Source: Blattamonas nauphoetae
Lineage: Eukaryota > Preaxostyla > Oxymonadida
Direction: 5' to 3'
Length of the DNA: 64,000 bases
Assembly (NCBI GenBank): GCA_033064195.1
Contig: JARBJD010000013.1
Coordinates: 62,001-126,000, forward strand
The translations under genes were made by a program, and so were the position numbers. The notes below the pieces were generated by a model. The model worked only from the letters and a program-made list of their open reading frames with translations. It ran no database searches and was not told the DNA's origin. Below are positions 23,249-33,553 of this stretch, piece after piece (position 1 is the first letter of the stretch; each line of letters begins with the position of its first letter).

Positions 23249-24600
23249 GGAATCGGTGCTGATTTTGACAGCACCATTTTCGAGATGGAGGAAAGCGCCT
23301 TGGGCAGTGGACTTTAGAAGCTGGATCTTGTTTGAGGAGAGTTTGACTGTTGAATCTTTGGCATAAGCAAATGATGCTGAATGTTCTAAAGTCATATTCA
23401 AAGTCAGTTTGGACAGATAAAATACACTTGCCCCCTCACAAACGATGAATGGGGCTGTGAGAGGACTGGCAAATTTTGGAGTGGCGGACGAGTAGCTGAG
23501 GTAGGCATCCTTCTCAGTTCGGTTGAGTTGAATGAAGGGAGTTTTGTCCAAAGTGAAAAGTTGGTCGAAGTAAGGTTTCGTGACAGAGATATATGGACCA
23601 GTGGAAGTTATGAATGGAGTGGTGAGTGTGGTCGTAGTGGTGAGTTTGATAGCAAAATCTCTGAGCTCAATCGACGAATAGTCATTGCAATCGAATGCTG
23701 GCGTTGTCAGCTTATCAAACACGAATTGGACTGTGTCGAATTTCAGATACGCATTTTGGATCTTGACGAACACTTCGTTCTGTTGATTCACTGTGATGAT
23801 GGAATTGCGGTAGTTTGAGAAAGATACAGATACGGATGAATTCTGAAAGATGAAAGGTGTCATTGTCTCGCTATAAGAAAAGCTTGTGGATAGTGCAGTG
23901 TGGGTATTGTTCCGAAGACGAGATTCAAGAAGTTGCTGGAGAGTGAATGTATCGAAGATATAATCAGTGATCCTTTTGTATCGATAACTCCAAGTCACAG
24001 GATCATCAATACCATCTGAGGTCATCCAAAGGCGAGCAGGAGGGGGGACGATGAGGTATTTCGAGTTGACGAGGAAAGAGAGCAGGGACGGGAAGGATTG
24101 GATGGTCAACAAATCGATTGTGAGTTTGGAGTCATCGAATGACTTGAGGACAACATCATCTCCCCTCACAGTATGAGGAACACCTTCCCCAGCATAGTTT
24201 CGATCAAAATAACAATATCCAATCTCAACAGCGCTGGTCACGTCGTTCTCCAAATCAATCGCTCCTGCTCGTCCTTTCGTTGTACACGCTCCAAAGCGAC
24301 AATAAAGCACTTGCACTTCTCCACTCGTCTTTCCCTCAATGCAGCTCGCACACTGAACGTCCTCCACCGGACTTGGTTTGGAGCTGGTTCGTGTGATGGT
24401 CAAGAAGAGTGTGTTGGTGACGGCGAGGGAGGATGTTCCAGACACACAGATCAGTGATTCAAGTGATTTGATGTTCTTGAAGAAAGAGTGGCGGATCTCG
24501 CACGAACCAGCTGCAAACCGAAACAAACAAGCGGAGTGTTCAGAGACGTCTTCCACAATCACATTCAACACACACAGACTCGCACTATCTATCGATGAAC
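23249..24600 (-). CDS. Giant beta-helix receptor-like gene, upstream-middle part
   Basis: About 450 codons of beta-helix-like sequence, open from about 24.6 kb to the MITE. It includes a typical rung run (LAVTNTLFLTITRTSS) and a central, less regular stretch. Its upstream end overlaps, in another frame, the 905-codon first part, which stops at 24589. The likely cause is a one-base frameshift near 24600, because the upstream frame reads into ...RLVPSS and this frame takes over at FISNVIFGSS. A small intron there was considered, but no plausible donor and acceptor were seen. Confidence 0.7.
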
Positions 24601-27306
24601 CAAAAATGACGTTGCTGATGAAGGAACGAGTCGGAGCGAGTGGATAGTGAGCTTCCCAGCTGACTTCGAAACAAGACCATTGGTTGTCAACTGTGTTGAG
24701 TGGATCTCGCTGATATTCGATCCAGCACCGACAATCTCGACAATGTGCGACACCTCCAGAAGTTCGTCCTCAGTGAATGAACCATCCGAGAAAGTGATGA
24801 CGGTGTCCAGCAGTGGAGTTGTCGAAATGTTCCCGAGAGCATCTGACAGCGACGTGAAAGTTTGGATCGGCTGTTCTGCGTCTTCTTCTGGTTCGGTTGA
24901 CTTTTCGTCGGCTGGCACTTCCGGATCGGTTGGGGGTATTATCACTCTCATCTCGTTCTTTGACACTTCCCCAGGAATGAATTGAACTGTCAGCAATTCC
25001 TTTCGATTCGTCAACGAAGTTCCGAAGTACATCGGCCGATTGGATGAGCATCCAGTCACAGTTGTTTCGTTCAGACACGTGACATCAGTCTGATAGACAT
25101 CGAAGTCCAACATATTCCTTGTCTCCTCCAATTCAAATCGGCAGGATTCGAAGAAATAGGCGTAGTTCATCTCGGTTGTCATGACAAAGGCTCTGCTCCC
25201 AGTCACATTGGTGAAGGTGCAGAAGTAGAAGAAGGAAGGTGCATATCTGACATTGAAAATTGATTGTCCTCCAGAGCACCGCGTGAAGGAGCAAGTGTCC
25301 ACGACCAGCGATGGAAGAGAGTACGTGGAGATGAGGCTTTGAGAAGATGCGACTGAACAGTCTGTGAAATCACATTTGTGGAAGACAACGTGGCTTGTAT
25401 ATTCAAGATGTATCGACGATCTCGACGTGTTTGTCGGCTTGCCAGTGAAAGAGGTTCCTGAGAAGAGAAGCATCAATCTTTGTGAGATTCCTGAGTTTAT
25501 TGAACAGTCCTTGAGCCTGCAGTCCAAAAAGAGATGAGGATGTATTGGTGTGTCGATATATGGAAATCTGATCGTTGTGTCGGTGATTTCTGTTCGTGTG
25601 AAGCCTGATGGTGAAGGAATGGCCAAATGAAGGATTTCCGTCTTTGAATTTGTGTTGTGGATAAGTGAATCTGTCACTGAGAGGAACCCTGTCGGTGAAC
25701 TGGTAGAATAAGTAGTGTTTGAGTTGAAGTAGATCACATGTCCCGTCGACGTCGAATCACCAATAAAACGACTGTTTGCGATGGTGAAAGATTTGCCTGT
25801 GTTCGATGGTGAGTAGCTAGAAATGAATCCTCCATTGTTTTTGTGTGTCGTCTCTTCGCTCAACGTGAAATTAGATTCTGTGATGACAAGCGGAGCTGTT
25901 GTTCGATATGTGCCTATTCCGCCTCCATACTGATTAGCGTTGCTATCAGTGGAAGGATACCAATCGTCGAAGGAGCAGGCCTTGATGGTGTTTGTCGTTG
26001 TGCTCATGTAGTGCAGATAGACACATCCTCCATACACTGTTGACGAGCTATCGACTGAGCATTTTGAGAATTGGCACGAGTTGAGTGATACAGTGGTGCT
26101 TTTGGATGAGGTTGATGAACTGAGACAGATGGCTGATCCACCAGCCAATTGTGCCGATGACGAAGAAAATTTGTATTTCATGTTTGTGAACTTGCATCGG
26201 GTGAACGTGACTTCAACATTGGTGATATTGAACCTGTTCTCACCTGAATACTCTTTCCCAGTATACGGATCGTTTGGATCGTCAACATGTTCGTCTTCGT
26301 TGGACATGCTGTGTGTGGTTGGAAATGAGGGATGATTGATGGTCGAAGGAGAGGTAGGGAGGATCGAAGGGCGTTCAGAGGATGTGGTGTGGCACCAGTC
26401 GAATGTGCTGTTCGAACACAAAAATGACCCTCCTCCATTCACATCTCGCAGCATCGATCCCGAAAGATGGTTGTTGCTTCCCCAAATCGCGGATCCAACC
26501 ATTCTCTGCGAAAAGAGTGACGATGCTTCTTTCACTTCCCCAGGCAGAGATGACACATTCATAATTCGCATTTCTGAAACCGTCGTCGAGATGCCCTCAA
26601 AAGAGCAGAGGTCGTTGCGATGGTTGGGCTGCGAGACACAAACACCATCTGCCCCAACCACTTTCATGTTTGCGATTCTCGTCCCAATTATATTCATGTC
26701 CAAAGTGCCTGAAGTGCTGTCTTTCCGCATATCCTCCACAATTGCCGTCAGATGATGCACTGCATTCTTCAGTGTGCACCACGCCAATGTCAGCGATGAC
26801 GAGGCTTGGTGCGAGGGAGTACTTGACCGAAGAACGAACAGTGACTTCAGATCTGTCCAGAAGAACTCGCAAAAAGAGACGTGGATGGTCGATGAATCGA
26901 GGACGGCACATTTCACGTCATGATTCGTTGTCTCAGATGACATGTCCAGAACCACATCCACAACCGACAGTGACGCGTTCTGAAGGTTGAAAAGGCTGTG
27001 GACATCATTTGATGGAGGAGAGTTGCCTTCTTTTGTGATCAGACTCTCGCGGTTACAGCTTGCATCCAGATATCTGAGAGAGGTGTGCGGTTGACCTTTC
27101 ATGACGATGCTTGAGGAAATAAGTGCATAATCATGTGAATGCACAACACCGTCCGGAAGTGAGACGCTGTGTTGAGAGTCTGATGATTCATGTTGGAATG
27201 ACGGTTTGATGATGTTGTTCAAGTTCATCACAGTTGATGAAGGAATTGGAGAGATGTGGGGTCTCAGCATGGAGGTGAAAATAGCGATGACATAGATCTG
27301 CATCAT
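24589..27306 (-). CDS. Giant beta-helix receptor-like gene, N-terminal part with signal peptide
   Basis: 905 codons starting at ATG 27306. The N-terminus (MMQIYVIAIFTSML) is a probable signal peptide. The rest is beta-helix sequence with Cys-Lys/Arg-Phe rungs such as FTRCKFTNMKYKFSS and FDDWYPSTDS, and an acidic Pro/Glu linker (PEVPADEKSTEPEEDAE) near residue 795. Ends at 24589 shortly after the presumed frameshift. With the following three parts it would form one protein of roughly 3265 residues: signal peptide, long beta-helix ectodomain, membrane span, pseudokinase tail. The frameshift may mean the gene is now a pseudogene, or be a sequencing error. Confidence 0.75.
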   Translation of the reverse strand: MMQIYVIAIFTSMLRPHISPIPSSTVMNLNNIIKPSFQHESSDSQHSVSLPDGVVHSHDYALISSSIVMKGQPHTSLRYLDASCNRESLITKEGNSPPSNDVHSLFNLQNASLSVVDVVLDMSSETTNHDVKCAVLDSSTIHVSFCEFFWTDLKSLFVLRSSTPSHQASSSLTLAWCTLKNAVHHLTAIVEDMRKDSTSGTLDMNIIGTRIANMKVVGADGVCVSQPNHRNDLCSFEGISTTVSEMRIMNVSSLPGEVKEASSLFSQRMVGSAIWGSNNHLSGSMLRDVNGGGSFLCSNSTFDWCHTTSSERPSILPTSPSTINHPSFPTTHSMSNEDEHVDDPNDPYTGKEYSGENRFNITNVEVTFTRCKFTNMKYKFSSSSAQLAGGSAICLSSSTSSKSTTVSLNSCQFSKCSVDSSSTVYGGCVYLHYMSTTTNTIKACSFDDWYPSTDSNANQYGGGIGTYRTTAPLVITESNFTLSEETTHKNNGGFISSYSPSNTGKSFTIANSRFIGDSTSTGHVIYFNSNTTYSTSSPTGFLSVTDSLIHNTNSKTEILHLAIPSPSGFTRTEITDTTIRFPYIDTPIHPHLFLDCRLKDCSINSGISQRLMLLFSGTSFTGKPTNTSRSSIHLEYTSHVVFHKCDFTDCSVASSQSLISTYSLPSLVVDTCSFTRCSGGQSIFNVRYAPSFFYFCTFTNVTGSRAFVMTTEMNYAYFFESCRFELEETRNMLDFDVYQTDVTCLNETTVTGCSSNRPMYFGTSLTNRKELLTVQFIPGEVSKNEMRVIIPPTDPEVPADEKSTEPEEDAEQPIQTFTSLSDALGNISTTPLLDTVITFSDGSFTEDELLEVSHIVEIVGAGSNISEIHSTQLTTNGLVSKSAGKLTIHSLRLVPSSATSFLVHR

Positions 27307-28074
27307 CGGTTATTGAAAATCCCTGAGCTTGGCTCAATAAGACAGAGAGAATTCGGAGATTCCGGCAAATACTGAATAAAGGGTTGGATCGAGGTCCCAC
27401 ACTTCTTTTTAAGCATCCAACTCAGTGATGAAACAGAAGGTCACTCAAAGACAAACTGTCACACCCTCCGAATTGACTGGGGAACAGTTCAGAAATCATC
27501 CGATCAATTCACCTGAATGGAATCCAGTTTTCCTTCTTTTTTCCTCATTGCCTCCATTCGATCCTTTAGTCAAACATCTCCTCTCTTCTGCAAGTACTTC
27601 AGAGTGATGATGAAGATATTGTTGTTGGAGCACTTTCACAGTTGCTGAAAGTGGCATCTGGTGTGCGATTGAGTTTTCATCCTTGATTTCTCTCGGCAAG
27701 TTTTGGGTGTGTTTAAAAAATTGGGAAGGATGACTCTTTTGACGATTGGTGTCAATACCTGTCTCCACTGTGTTGTGGAACTCGCTCATCAAGACTTCTG
27801 GTCTATCCTTTTCTCTTTTGTTCATTCTCACTTTCAGACTGAACTGAGAAAATTGATTAACATTCTTTGTTTGTGGTTTTCTTTGTTGTGATGATGGATG
27901 TTTATCTTGCTTTCTTTCAGATTCGAAATCACCATCATTCGTTCGCTCCTCGATTTCCTCTGAAATCCCATCTTTCGTCCTCACCAACTTTGGAGATTGG
28001 TCAAACAGCCCTGCATTGGAATCAGTGTGTTGATTTCTTCCCTCTTCTTCATTTATTGTCAGTGCTATTCTTGC
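27307..28074. promoter_or_regulatory. Region between two divergently oriented genes
   Basis: About 770 bases separate the start codon of the minus-strand receptor gene from that of the plus-strand helical-repeat gene, so both promoters should lie here. No repeat or RNA gene is seen. An ATG-less frame (27496-27987, minus) is judged a shadow. Confidence 0.35.
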
Positions 28075-29040
28075 ATGGAGTCTCTCTTCTTCGATCCCGA
28101 AATCGTCGACTCACAGTTTCTCCAAAACCAAGACTTCATTATTTCCACGTTCAAGAAAATCGGGGAATCATCACCTCCACCAGCAATTATCACCACGTTG
28201 GCTCGGATTTCTCTCTTTCCACATCTCAGAATCGCCGATGCTTCTCTCGAAGCTCTCTTCCGTGTCATCAAACGTGACATACATGCTCTCACTCTCCTCC
28301 CCTCACCCATCATCCCATCGTCTTCCCCACACCAACAATATTCTGGTCTCTCGTTTCTGACTGCTCTGGCAAAGAAACTCCGAGCAGTCTTCTCCGAATT
28401 ACAAGCTAATCTCCCAACCGATCCTTCAGACTTCCCGAAATACCTCGAGCTCACGAAGGATGATCGATACTACGTCACGCGTTCACTTGGATTCTGTTGG
28501 ACTTCATTCTACATCCCAGTCTTCCTTTTGAATGCCACTCCACCAATCGAAGTGTGTTTTGACTTTTTTCATCATTTCTCGTTATTTCAGGTTGATTCTG
28601 AGATCATCCGACAATTCATTCTCTTCGTGAAAAAGTCTCTCAACACTATTCTCACTGATATTTCGAACATCGACAATCTAACCGCTTCTCTTCCATCCAT
28701 CTCCTCTCCAACCACTCCATTGGATTCTCGAGTTCACAAACAAATGGCATGTTCTCTCAAACACCTTCGAGATGACTACGACAACTTTGTGAACAATTCG
28801 TGGTGTTTCTTCATCAATTTGACATTCGCAATCACCACTCCCCACAAGACTTCCTTCCAAACAATCGTCCTCGATGACCCATCCTTTTCTCACATCATTC
28901 TCAAATCTCTCAAGCTCCCTCGTCAAGACATCAGAAGGAACGTCTTAGTGTCCATTGGAAACATCATTGTTGAGTTTCCAACGATGAGGGAACAGTTCAT
29001 GAAAGCGAATCTTTATTGCATTTCCCAGAGTGGACTGTGA
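28075..29040 (+). CDS. Helical-repeat protein with a probable 39-nt intron
   Basis: ATG at 28075 (MESLFFDPEIV) to TGA at 29040. The frame is open without splicing, but bases 28552-28590 look like an intron: GTGTGT donor, pyrimidine-rich body, TTTCAG acceptor, 39 nt (a multiple of three). Splicing gives ...PPIE-VDSEIIRQF and a protein of 308 residues. The sequence is a series of amphipathic helices without catalytic motifs, resembling an armadillo/HEAT solenoid; parts (RIADASLEALFRVIK) recall the protein at 11836-14655. It may be shorter than its relatives, since the end (YCISQSGL) looks abrupt and no further in-frame coding follows. Confidence 0.6.
   Translation: MESLFFDPEIVDSQFLQNQDFIISTFKKIGESSPPPAIITTLARISLFPHLRIADASLEALFRVIKRDIHALTLLPSPIIPSSSPHQQYSGLSFLTALAKKLRAVFSELQANLPTDPSDFPKYLELTKDDRYYVTRSLGFCWTSFYIPVFLLNATPPIEVCFDFFHHFSLFQVDSEIIRQFILFVKKSLNTILTDISNIDNLTASLPSISSPTTPLDSRVHKQMACSLKHLRDDYDNFVNNSWCFFINLTFAITTPHKTSFQTIVLDDPSFSHIILKSLKLPRQDIRRNVLVSIGNIIVEFPTMREQFMKANLYCISQSGL
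28552..28590 (+). other. Probable 39-nt spliceosomal intron
   Basis: GTGTGTTTTGAC donor side and CGTTATTTCAG acceptor. Its translation (VCFDFFHHFSLFQ) is out of character with the neighbouring helices. Similar in size and donor (GTGTG) to the transposase intron at 40898-40930. Confidence 0.6.
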
Positions 29041-29716
29041 CTCTTCGTAAGTTTGGTCTGACCAACAGAACGATAGAAATATGAGCCAGATCGAAGTCTC
29101 AATAATGCAATCAGACCCTTTCAGGTTCGATTATATTCTCGTTGCTGACCCCAATGTTTTTGAAGAAGCAAATTCTGATTCTCATCAAGCAAGCTCTTAC
29201 AGTGGTCCTCGAACCATCGAAGTTCCACGAACGTACTCAATCTCTAATTTGTACCGCAAACTTGCCTGGGATCTCAAAACTACACACATGTACATTACGA
29301 TTCAATTCCCGTGTACTGTCCCTTCTGATTCCTTGAAAATACGCTCTTTTCTTCCTCCACGACTGAATCATCATTTTTCGCAAGCTGGTTGTACGAGACT
29401 CTTGAATGCGCCCAGCACACCATGTCTTCTATGAGTTGTTCCGGTATCGTCCTTTGCTGTCTTCTTTTTTCCAATCGAATACTCTCCTCATTCTCTCAGC
29501 ACACGATCACGAAGAAAGTTGAAGAATGTGCCCAACAATGACACACAAATCTTTATATGGAATTCCGAATGAAAATTTTGAAAGATAATCGAATGTCGAC
29601 ACAGGAGACAGACGGAGGTTTGACACTTTTTTCATTTTCAAAGAAAAACACAATTCTACAGTTGCTGTAGTGACGTGATGAGTAACAAATTACGAAACAG
29701 TCTGACTGACTGTATC
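29041..29716. other. No clear gene
   Basis: Contains a 117-codon open stretch (29081-29434) without recognisable identity. It could be a decayed extension of the preceding gene. Ends at the TTA target site of fold-back B2. Confidence 0.3.
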
Positions 29717-29851
29717 TTATAGTCCTTTCATTGAACCGAACTTTTCATTAATCCGAAACATAGGGCTTGAAAAATATACATTTGTCAAACTAAGAAAAAT
29801 AAAATTTGATTCCGCGCCGAAACGCCTGGGTCGGGAGAAAACCTCAAAATA

Positions 29852-31997
29852 CAGTGACTCCTAATTCCTACTAATTCCTAATGCTCGTCACGTCATGTCA
29901 TATTCTTCAGTCGCGGTTTCTAGAAAAAGTAGAAAGAGAGGAATCAAGAAACTTTGTGAATTGAAGGACTTCACTCCGAAGAGTCTTCACCGTCATAATC
30001 AACGTCTGAGGTGGAATCGGTCATTGTCAATCGACCAAACGACTTTGTTTTTCTTTTTTGTGTTACTCTTCTCCCTGGAGCAGCTGATAAGAAAGCTTCC
30101 ACGTCCGCAATTTTGGAGTTGTCAGCAAACACTTCAAGTAAGAGTGAACCTTGGGGGGGTTCTTTGGAGCTGTCTCTGAGGATTCCGCCTCGCCCAAATG
30201 CCTGTTTGATCGTCTCCTTGCAGCAGGTCTTGTTGATTGCTGATTCTGAGAGAAAAATCAAATGCTCCATAGTGTCGTGATGGTCTCCTCCTCGCAAAAC
30301 CTGGAAATTTTTCTTGTAGGCTGCAAAAATACCCAAATCGAGAACTTGGAGGATGTGTGTGGTGCCACCTGGTGGAGTGACAAGGACAATCCGATTGTCC
30401 TCCAGGCGCTTCAGTATAGTCACGTGAAAACCCGGGAATATCAGGAAAACCCGAGAATATTTTCCGATTATCCCATTTTTTGTCCACATCTGTTACCCAT
30501 AACTCCGGACCCAAACATTGTTGGGTCCCAACTTTTTCTGGAAGGACATCGACCTGATGTCATGAATCGATTGAGGTAGAAATTGAACCTCCAAAATAGG
30601 ACACCGGGCTGGGGTCTCCTATTTTGGAACTTTTTTTGACCCCATTTTTGACCATCAAAAAATAGAGGTCCTTAACATTTAAGCTTAGGAAAGTCGAACT
30701 TCACGACCACTTTTCTCCACGCCTGTTCAATATTTTTCTTTCTCGTTTGATTTATGATGGTTTGGGATGGTTTTCTCTCAAAATCACAATTTTTTGAAAA
30801 ATGAAAAATCCTGGGGGGACTTCGGGGAAAAGTCAAAATGCAAAAGTGATTTCCCTGTATAATAAGCTTAGGACCCTGAAAACTTGTTTTGATCATATCT
30901 CCACAACCACGCATAGTTCCGACATGAAGTTTTCACCAATATGAATGTTTTGTTTGATCTTAATTTTTCTGAACATTTTGAAAAATTCCCTTACGGCAGT
31001 TGAGATAATTTTTGTTTTTGCCCTATGTCAGTCCTTCCCAGCAGCATTTTTCAATTGAGTGTCATCTCATCCTCAAATTTCATCGAAAGAGTGGTGTCAG
31101 AGCCACAATCATGACGAAATAATCATTTTTGTTAAAAAGTGAAAAATAAGGAAAATTTGGGCAAAATACCGATTTGAAATGTTGAAAAAGTGCTCTGACC
31201 TCCAAAATAGGAAGCCATCGAAAACTCTCAAAATGTTCAGAAAAATTAAGATCAAACAAAACATTCATATTGGTGAAAACTTCATGTCGGAACTATGCGT
31301 GGTTGTGGAGATATGATCAAAACAAGTTTTCAGGGTCCTAAGCTTATTATACAGGAAATCACTTTTGCATTTTGACTTTTCCCCGAAGTCCCCCAGGATT
31401 TTCATTTTCAAAAATTGTGATTTTGAGAGAAAACCATCCCAAACCATCATAAATCAAACGAGAAAAAATATTGAACAGGCGTGGAGAAAAGTGGTCGTGA
31501 AGTTCGACTTTCCTAAGCTTAAATGTTAAGGACCTCTATTTTTTGATGGTCAAAAATGGGGTCAAAAAAAGTTCCAAAATAGGAGACCCCAGCCCGGTGT
31601 CCTATTTTGGAGGTTCAATTTCTACCTCAATCGATTCATGACATCAGGTCGATGTCCTTCCAGAAAAAGTTGGGACCCAACAATGTTTGGGTCCGGAGTT
31701 ATGGGTAACAGATGTGGACAAAAAATGGGATAATCGGAAAATATTCTCGGGTTTTCCTGATATTCCCGGGTTTTCACGTGACTATACCTCTTGAGTGACA
31801 TGACTCCCACATCCGTCTGCCATGAGAAGTGCCTTCTGTCTTGGTCGATTGATGTCATCGCGAATGGAGTTCACCTATGGCAACAGAAACAGGGTCGTCG
31901 CGAAGCATTACTCTTCCTTGGTTGTCGAGAAAGTCACAATTAAAGAAAGACAGGACATGACACGTCATTAGTCAATAGCCGGAATTAGGAGTCACTG
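29852..31997 (-). mobile_element. Pogo-like Tc1/mariner element, internally deleted, itself interrupted
   Basis: Ends CAGTGACTCCTAATTCC and its near-inverse, flanked by TA at 29850-29851 and 31998-31999. CAGT termini and a TA site fit pogo/Tc1-mariner. Its own length is only about 776 bases without the nested fold-back. It holds just the C-terminal part of a DDE_1-type transposase on the minus strand (VNSIRDDINRPRQK then MADGCGSH before the nested insertion, LVTPPGGTTHILQVLDLG after it), so the N-terminal DNA-binding part and the first catalytic Asp are missing and it is non-autonomous. Confidence 0.85.
30417..31784. mobile_element. Fold-back element A2, nested in the pogo-like transposase
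   Basis: Ends TAGTCACGTGAAAACCCGG and its complement, with TA at 30415-30416 and 31785-31786. Long arms of about 560 bases. Internal sequence matches A1 at 143-1528 (for example CTTAACATTTAAGCTTAG) though the outer ends differ. It sits in the transposase reading frame; discounting it and one TA leaves HVTQ-EVLKRLED in frame, so it entered while that frame was still intact. Confidence 0.85.
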
Positions 31998-32463
31998 TAC
32001 CCCCTTTTGCCCGATAAAAAAAGTCGTTTCGGCAATATCTCAACAACCAGTGAATCGATTTTGATGAAATTTTTCACAAAAACGTTTTTTCGGTGAAATG
32101 AACATTTAAAAAAAATGGAGAAAACATTCTGGATATTTGGGAAAATGGAAAAAAACCCATATTTTTCTCGACAAAAAATTCTTAGACAAAAATATCTTTT
32201 TTTTGAGCAGCTTTTGTCGAGATCTTTACGATTACAATGCTTTTTATTTGATTCAAAACGGATGGCTGGTTGTGGAGAAAAAAGGGGGAAAAGTTGAGAA
32301 AAATGAGTGGACGCTTAGAGGAAACAGTATTTTGAGGTTTTCTCCCGACACAGGGGTGTCGGCGCGGAACCATATTTTATTTTTCTTAGTTTGACCAATG
32401 TATATTTGTCAAGCCCCATGTCACGAATTCTTGAATATGTACGGGTTATTGACACTCCTATTA

Positions 32464-32562
32464 AACTGGTTTATAGTGAAATTTAGTGTGTTTGAGGCGC
32501 GGAAAGTTGTCCTCTTTCAGGTCCGATCGGGACCATTATTTGCTTTGACACTTCATAGTCCT
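32464..32562. other. Short spacer between elements
   Basis: No feature recognised between fold-back B2 and the 777-bp inverted-repeat element. Confidence 0.4.
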
Positions 32563-33339
32563 GTTAGAAACCCGCAGTCGTTCAGAAACCCGCAACGGGA
32601 GTCCAAAAAACCGCAACTTCCAGATATCAATCACAATACTGCATTTCACTCTATTATTCACATTTTCCTCCTATTTTCTCACTTTTTTGAATACAATCAA
32701 TCACAATAAATTGTGAAATGACGAAATTAACACAGATCATTCTTGAGATGGTTGGCTGGCACTATGTACCTCTTCGTTCTGGATTCGTGATCGTGCTTGT
32801 CATTCTAGGTTGATAGTTGAGAATGGGAAAGTGGTTTGTTTCGTTATTTTCTGCCGTTTCCTTCCTTAGAATCATCCTCAAAGTGGATGATGGAAAACTT
32901 GCACCAGAATCGTCAAGGACAAGTAAAGTGTTGTGATTTTAGCTTTGTTCGTGTCTTTTGTCCATCTGAAAGAAGTTTGCTCGATTCTAAGCCCGATTAA
33001 TTCATCACTGTTGACAGGTTGTGTGGTTGCTGATCCAGTCTGAATTCCATTGGTTTGATTGAGTAGTTCCGTTTCAGAAAAGGATTTGCGTGGGAGGTAC
33101 TCATTCTTCAAAAGGAACTCACGAATCAGATCATAGGCTGTGTAATAGAGATCATTGTTTGAAAAGTGGCCCATTGTGTCCAAGTTGTCTTCTCTGAGAT
33201 GTGTTCTTTTTCTACAATCATTCCAAGAATCAATTTCATTCATGCAACAGAGAACGTAATGAAATGATGAATTCTCAAAAAAGGAGTGGCGGGTTTCTGA
33301 CAATGGTTGCGGGTTTTTCTCAGATGGCGGGTTTCTAAC
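32563..33339. mobile_element. Inverted-repeat element of unknown family, 777 bp
   Basis: Begins GTTAGAAACCCGC and ends GCGGGTTTCTAAC (13-base inverted ends); the motif GAAACCCGC recurs twice at the left end and its complement three times at the right end. No clear target duplication was found. The interior contains a minus-strand coding-like segment. Probably a non-autonomous DNA transposon carrying captured sequence. Confidence 0.55.
32878..33243 (-). CDS. Short coding-like segment, possible captured LisH-like host fragment
   Basis: A minus-strand frame of about 121 codons from ATG 33243. It includes YYTAYDLIREFLLKNEYLPR, a helix pair resembling a LisH dimerisation motif (weak similarity, by eye). 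It lies wholly inside the 777-bp inverted-repeat element. The frame continues upstream to 33387 beyond the element end, which is judged fortuitous. Confidence 0.3.
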   Translation of the reverse strand: MNEIDSWNDCRKRTHLREDNLDTMGHFSNNDLYYTAYDLIREFLLKNEYLPRKSFSETELLNQTNGIQTGSATTQPVNSDELIGLRIEQTSFRWTKDTNKAKITTLYLSLTILVQVFHHPL

Positions 33340-33400
33340 ACCACTATCACAAAGATCCTTTTTTCTCTGTTTCTTTTGAGAATTCACTAAAAGTCTTCAC

Positions 33401-33426
33401 AGCCCCCCGCTCTTAAGCGGGGGGCT
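33401..33426. repeat. Perfect GC-rich hairpin, 11-bp stem and 4-nt loop
   Basis: AGCCCCCCGCT at 33401-33411 pairs with AGCGGGGGGCT at 33416-33426 around CTTA. Very GC-rich compared with its AT-rich surroundings. Could be a structured RNA end, a recombination site or the terminus of an element. Confidence 0.8.
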
Positions 33427-33553
33427 ATGAAAACGACCAGACATTGTTAAACAGTGACTGGAAAAAGGATCGGGTGAAGTGTGAATCACCTACAAAAAGC
33501 AACATGCCGCACGTTTTCAACAACTAATTTCAACAAAAACAGTGTACTAATGA

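Larger units (their letters stand above)
29720..32460. mobile_element. Fold-back element B2, split by a nested pogo-like element
   Basis: Family B ends TAG...CTA with TTA at 29717-29719 and 32461-32463. The left arm (29720-29849) and the remaining part (32000-32460) match B1 at 11156-11754 continuously once the insertion at 29850-31999 is discounted. This is the outermost shell of a three-level nest. Confidence 0.85.

Noticed and set aside
24590-24615. A 13-nt intron explaining the frame change near 24600
   Set aside because: Far shorter than the 33-39 nt introns seen elsewhere and without a normal donor; a frameshift is simpler.
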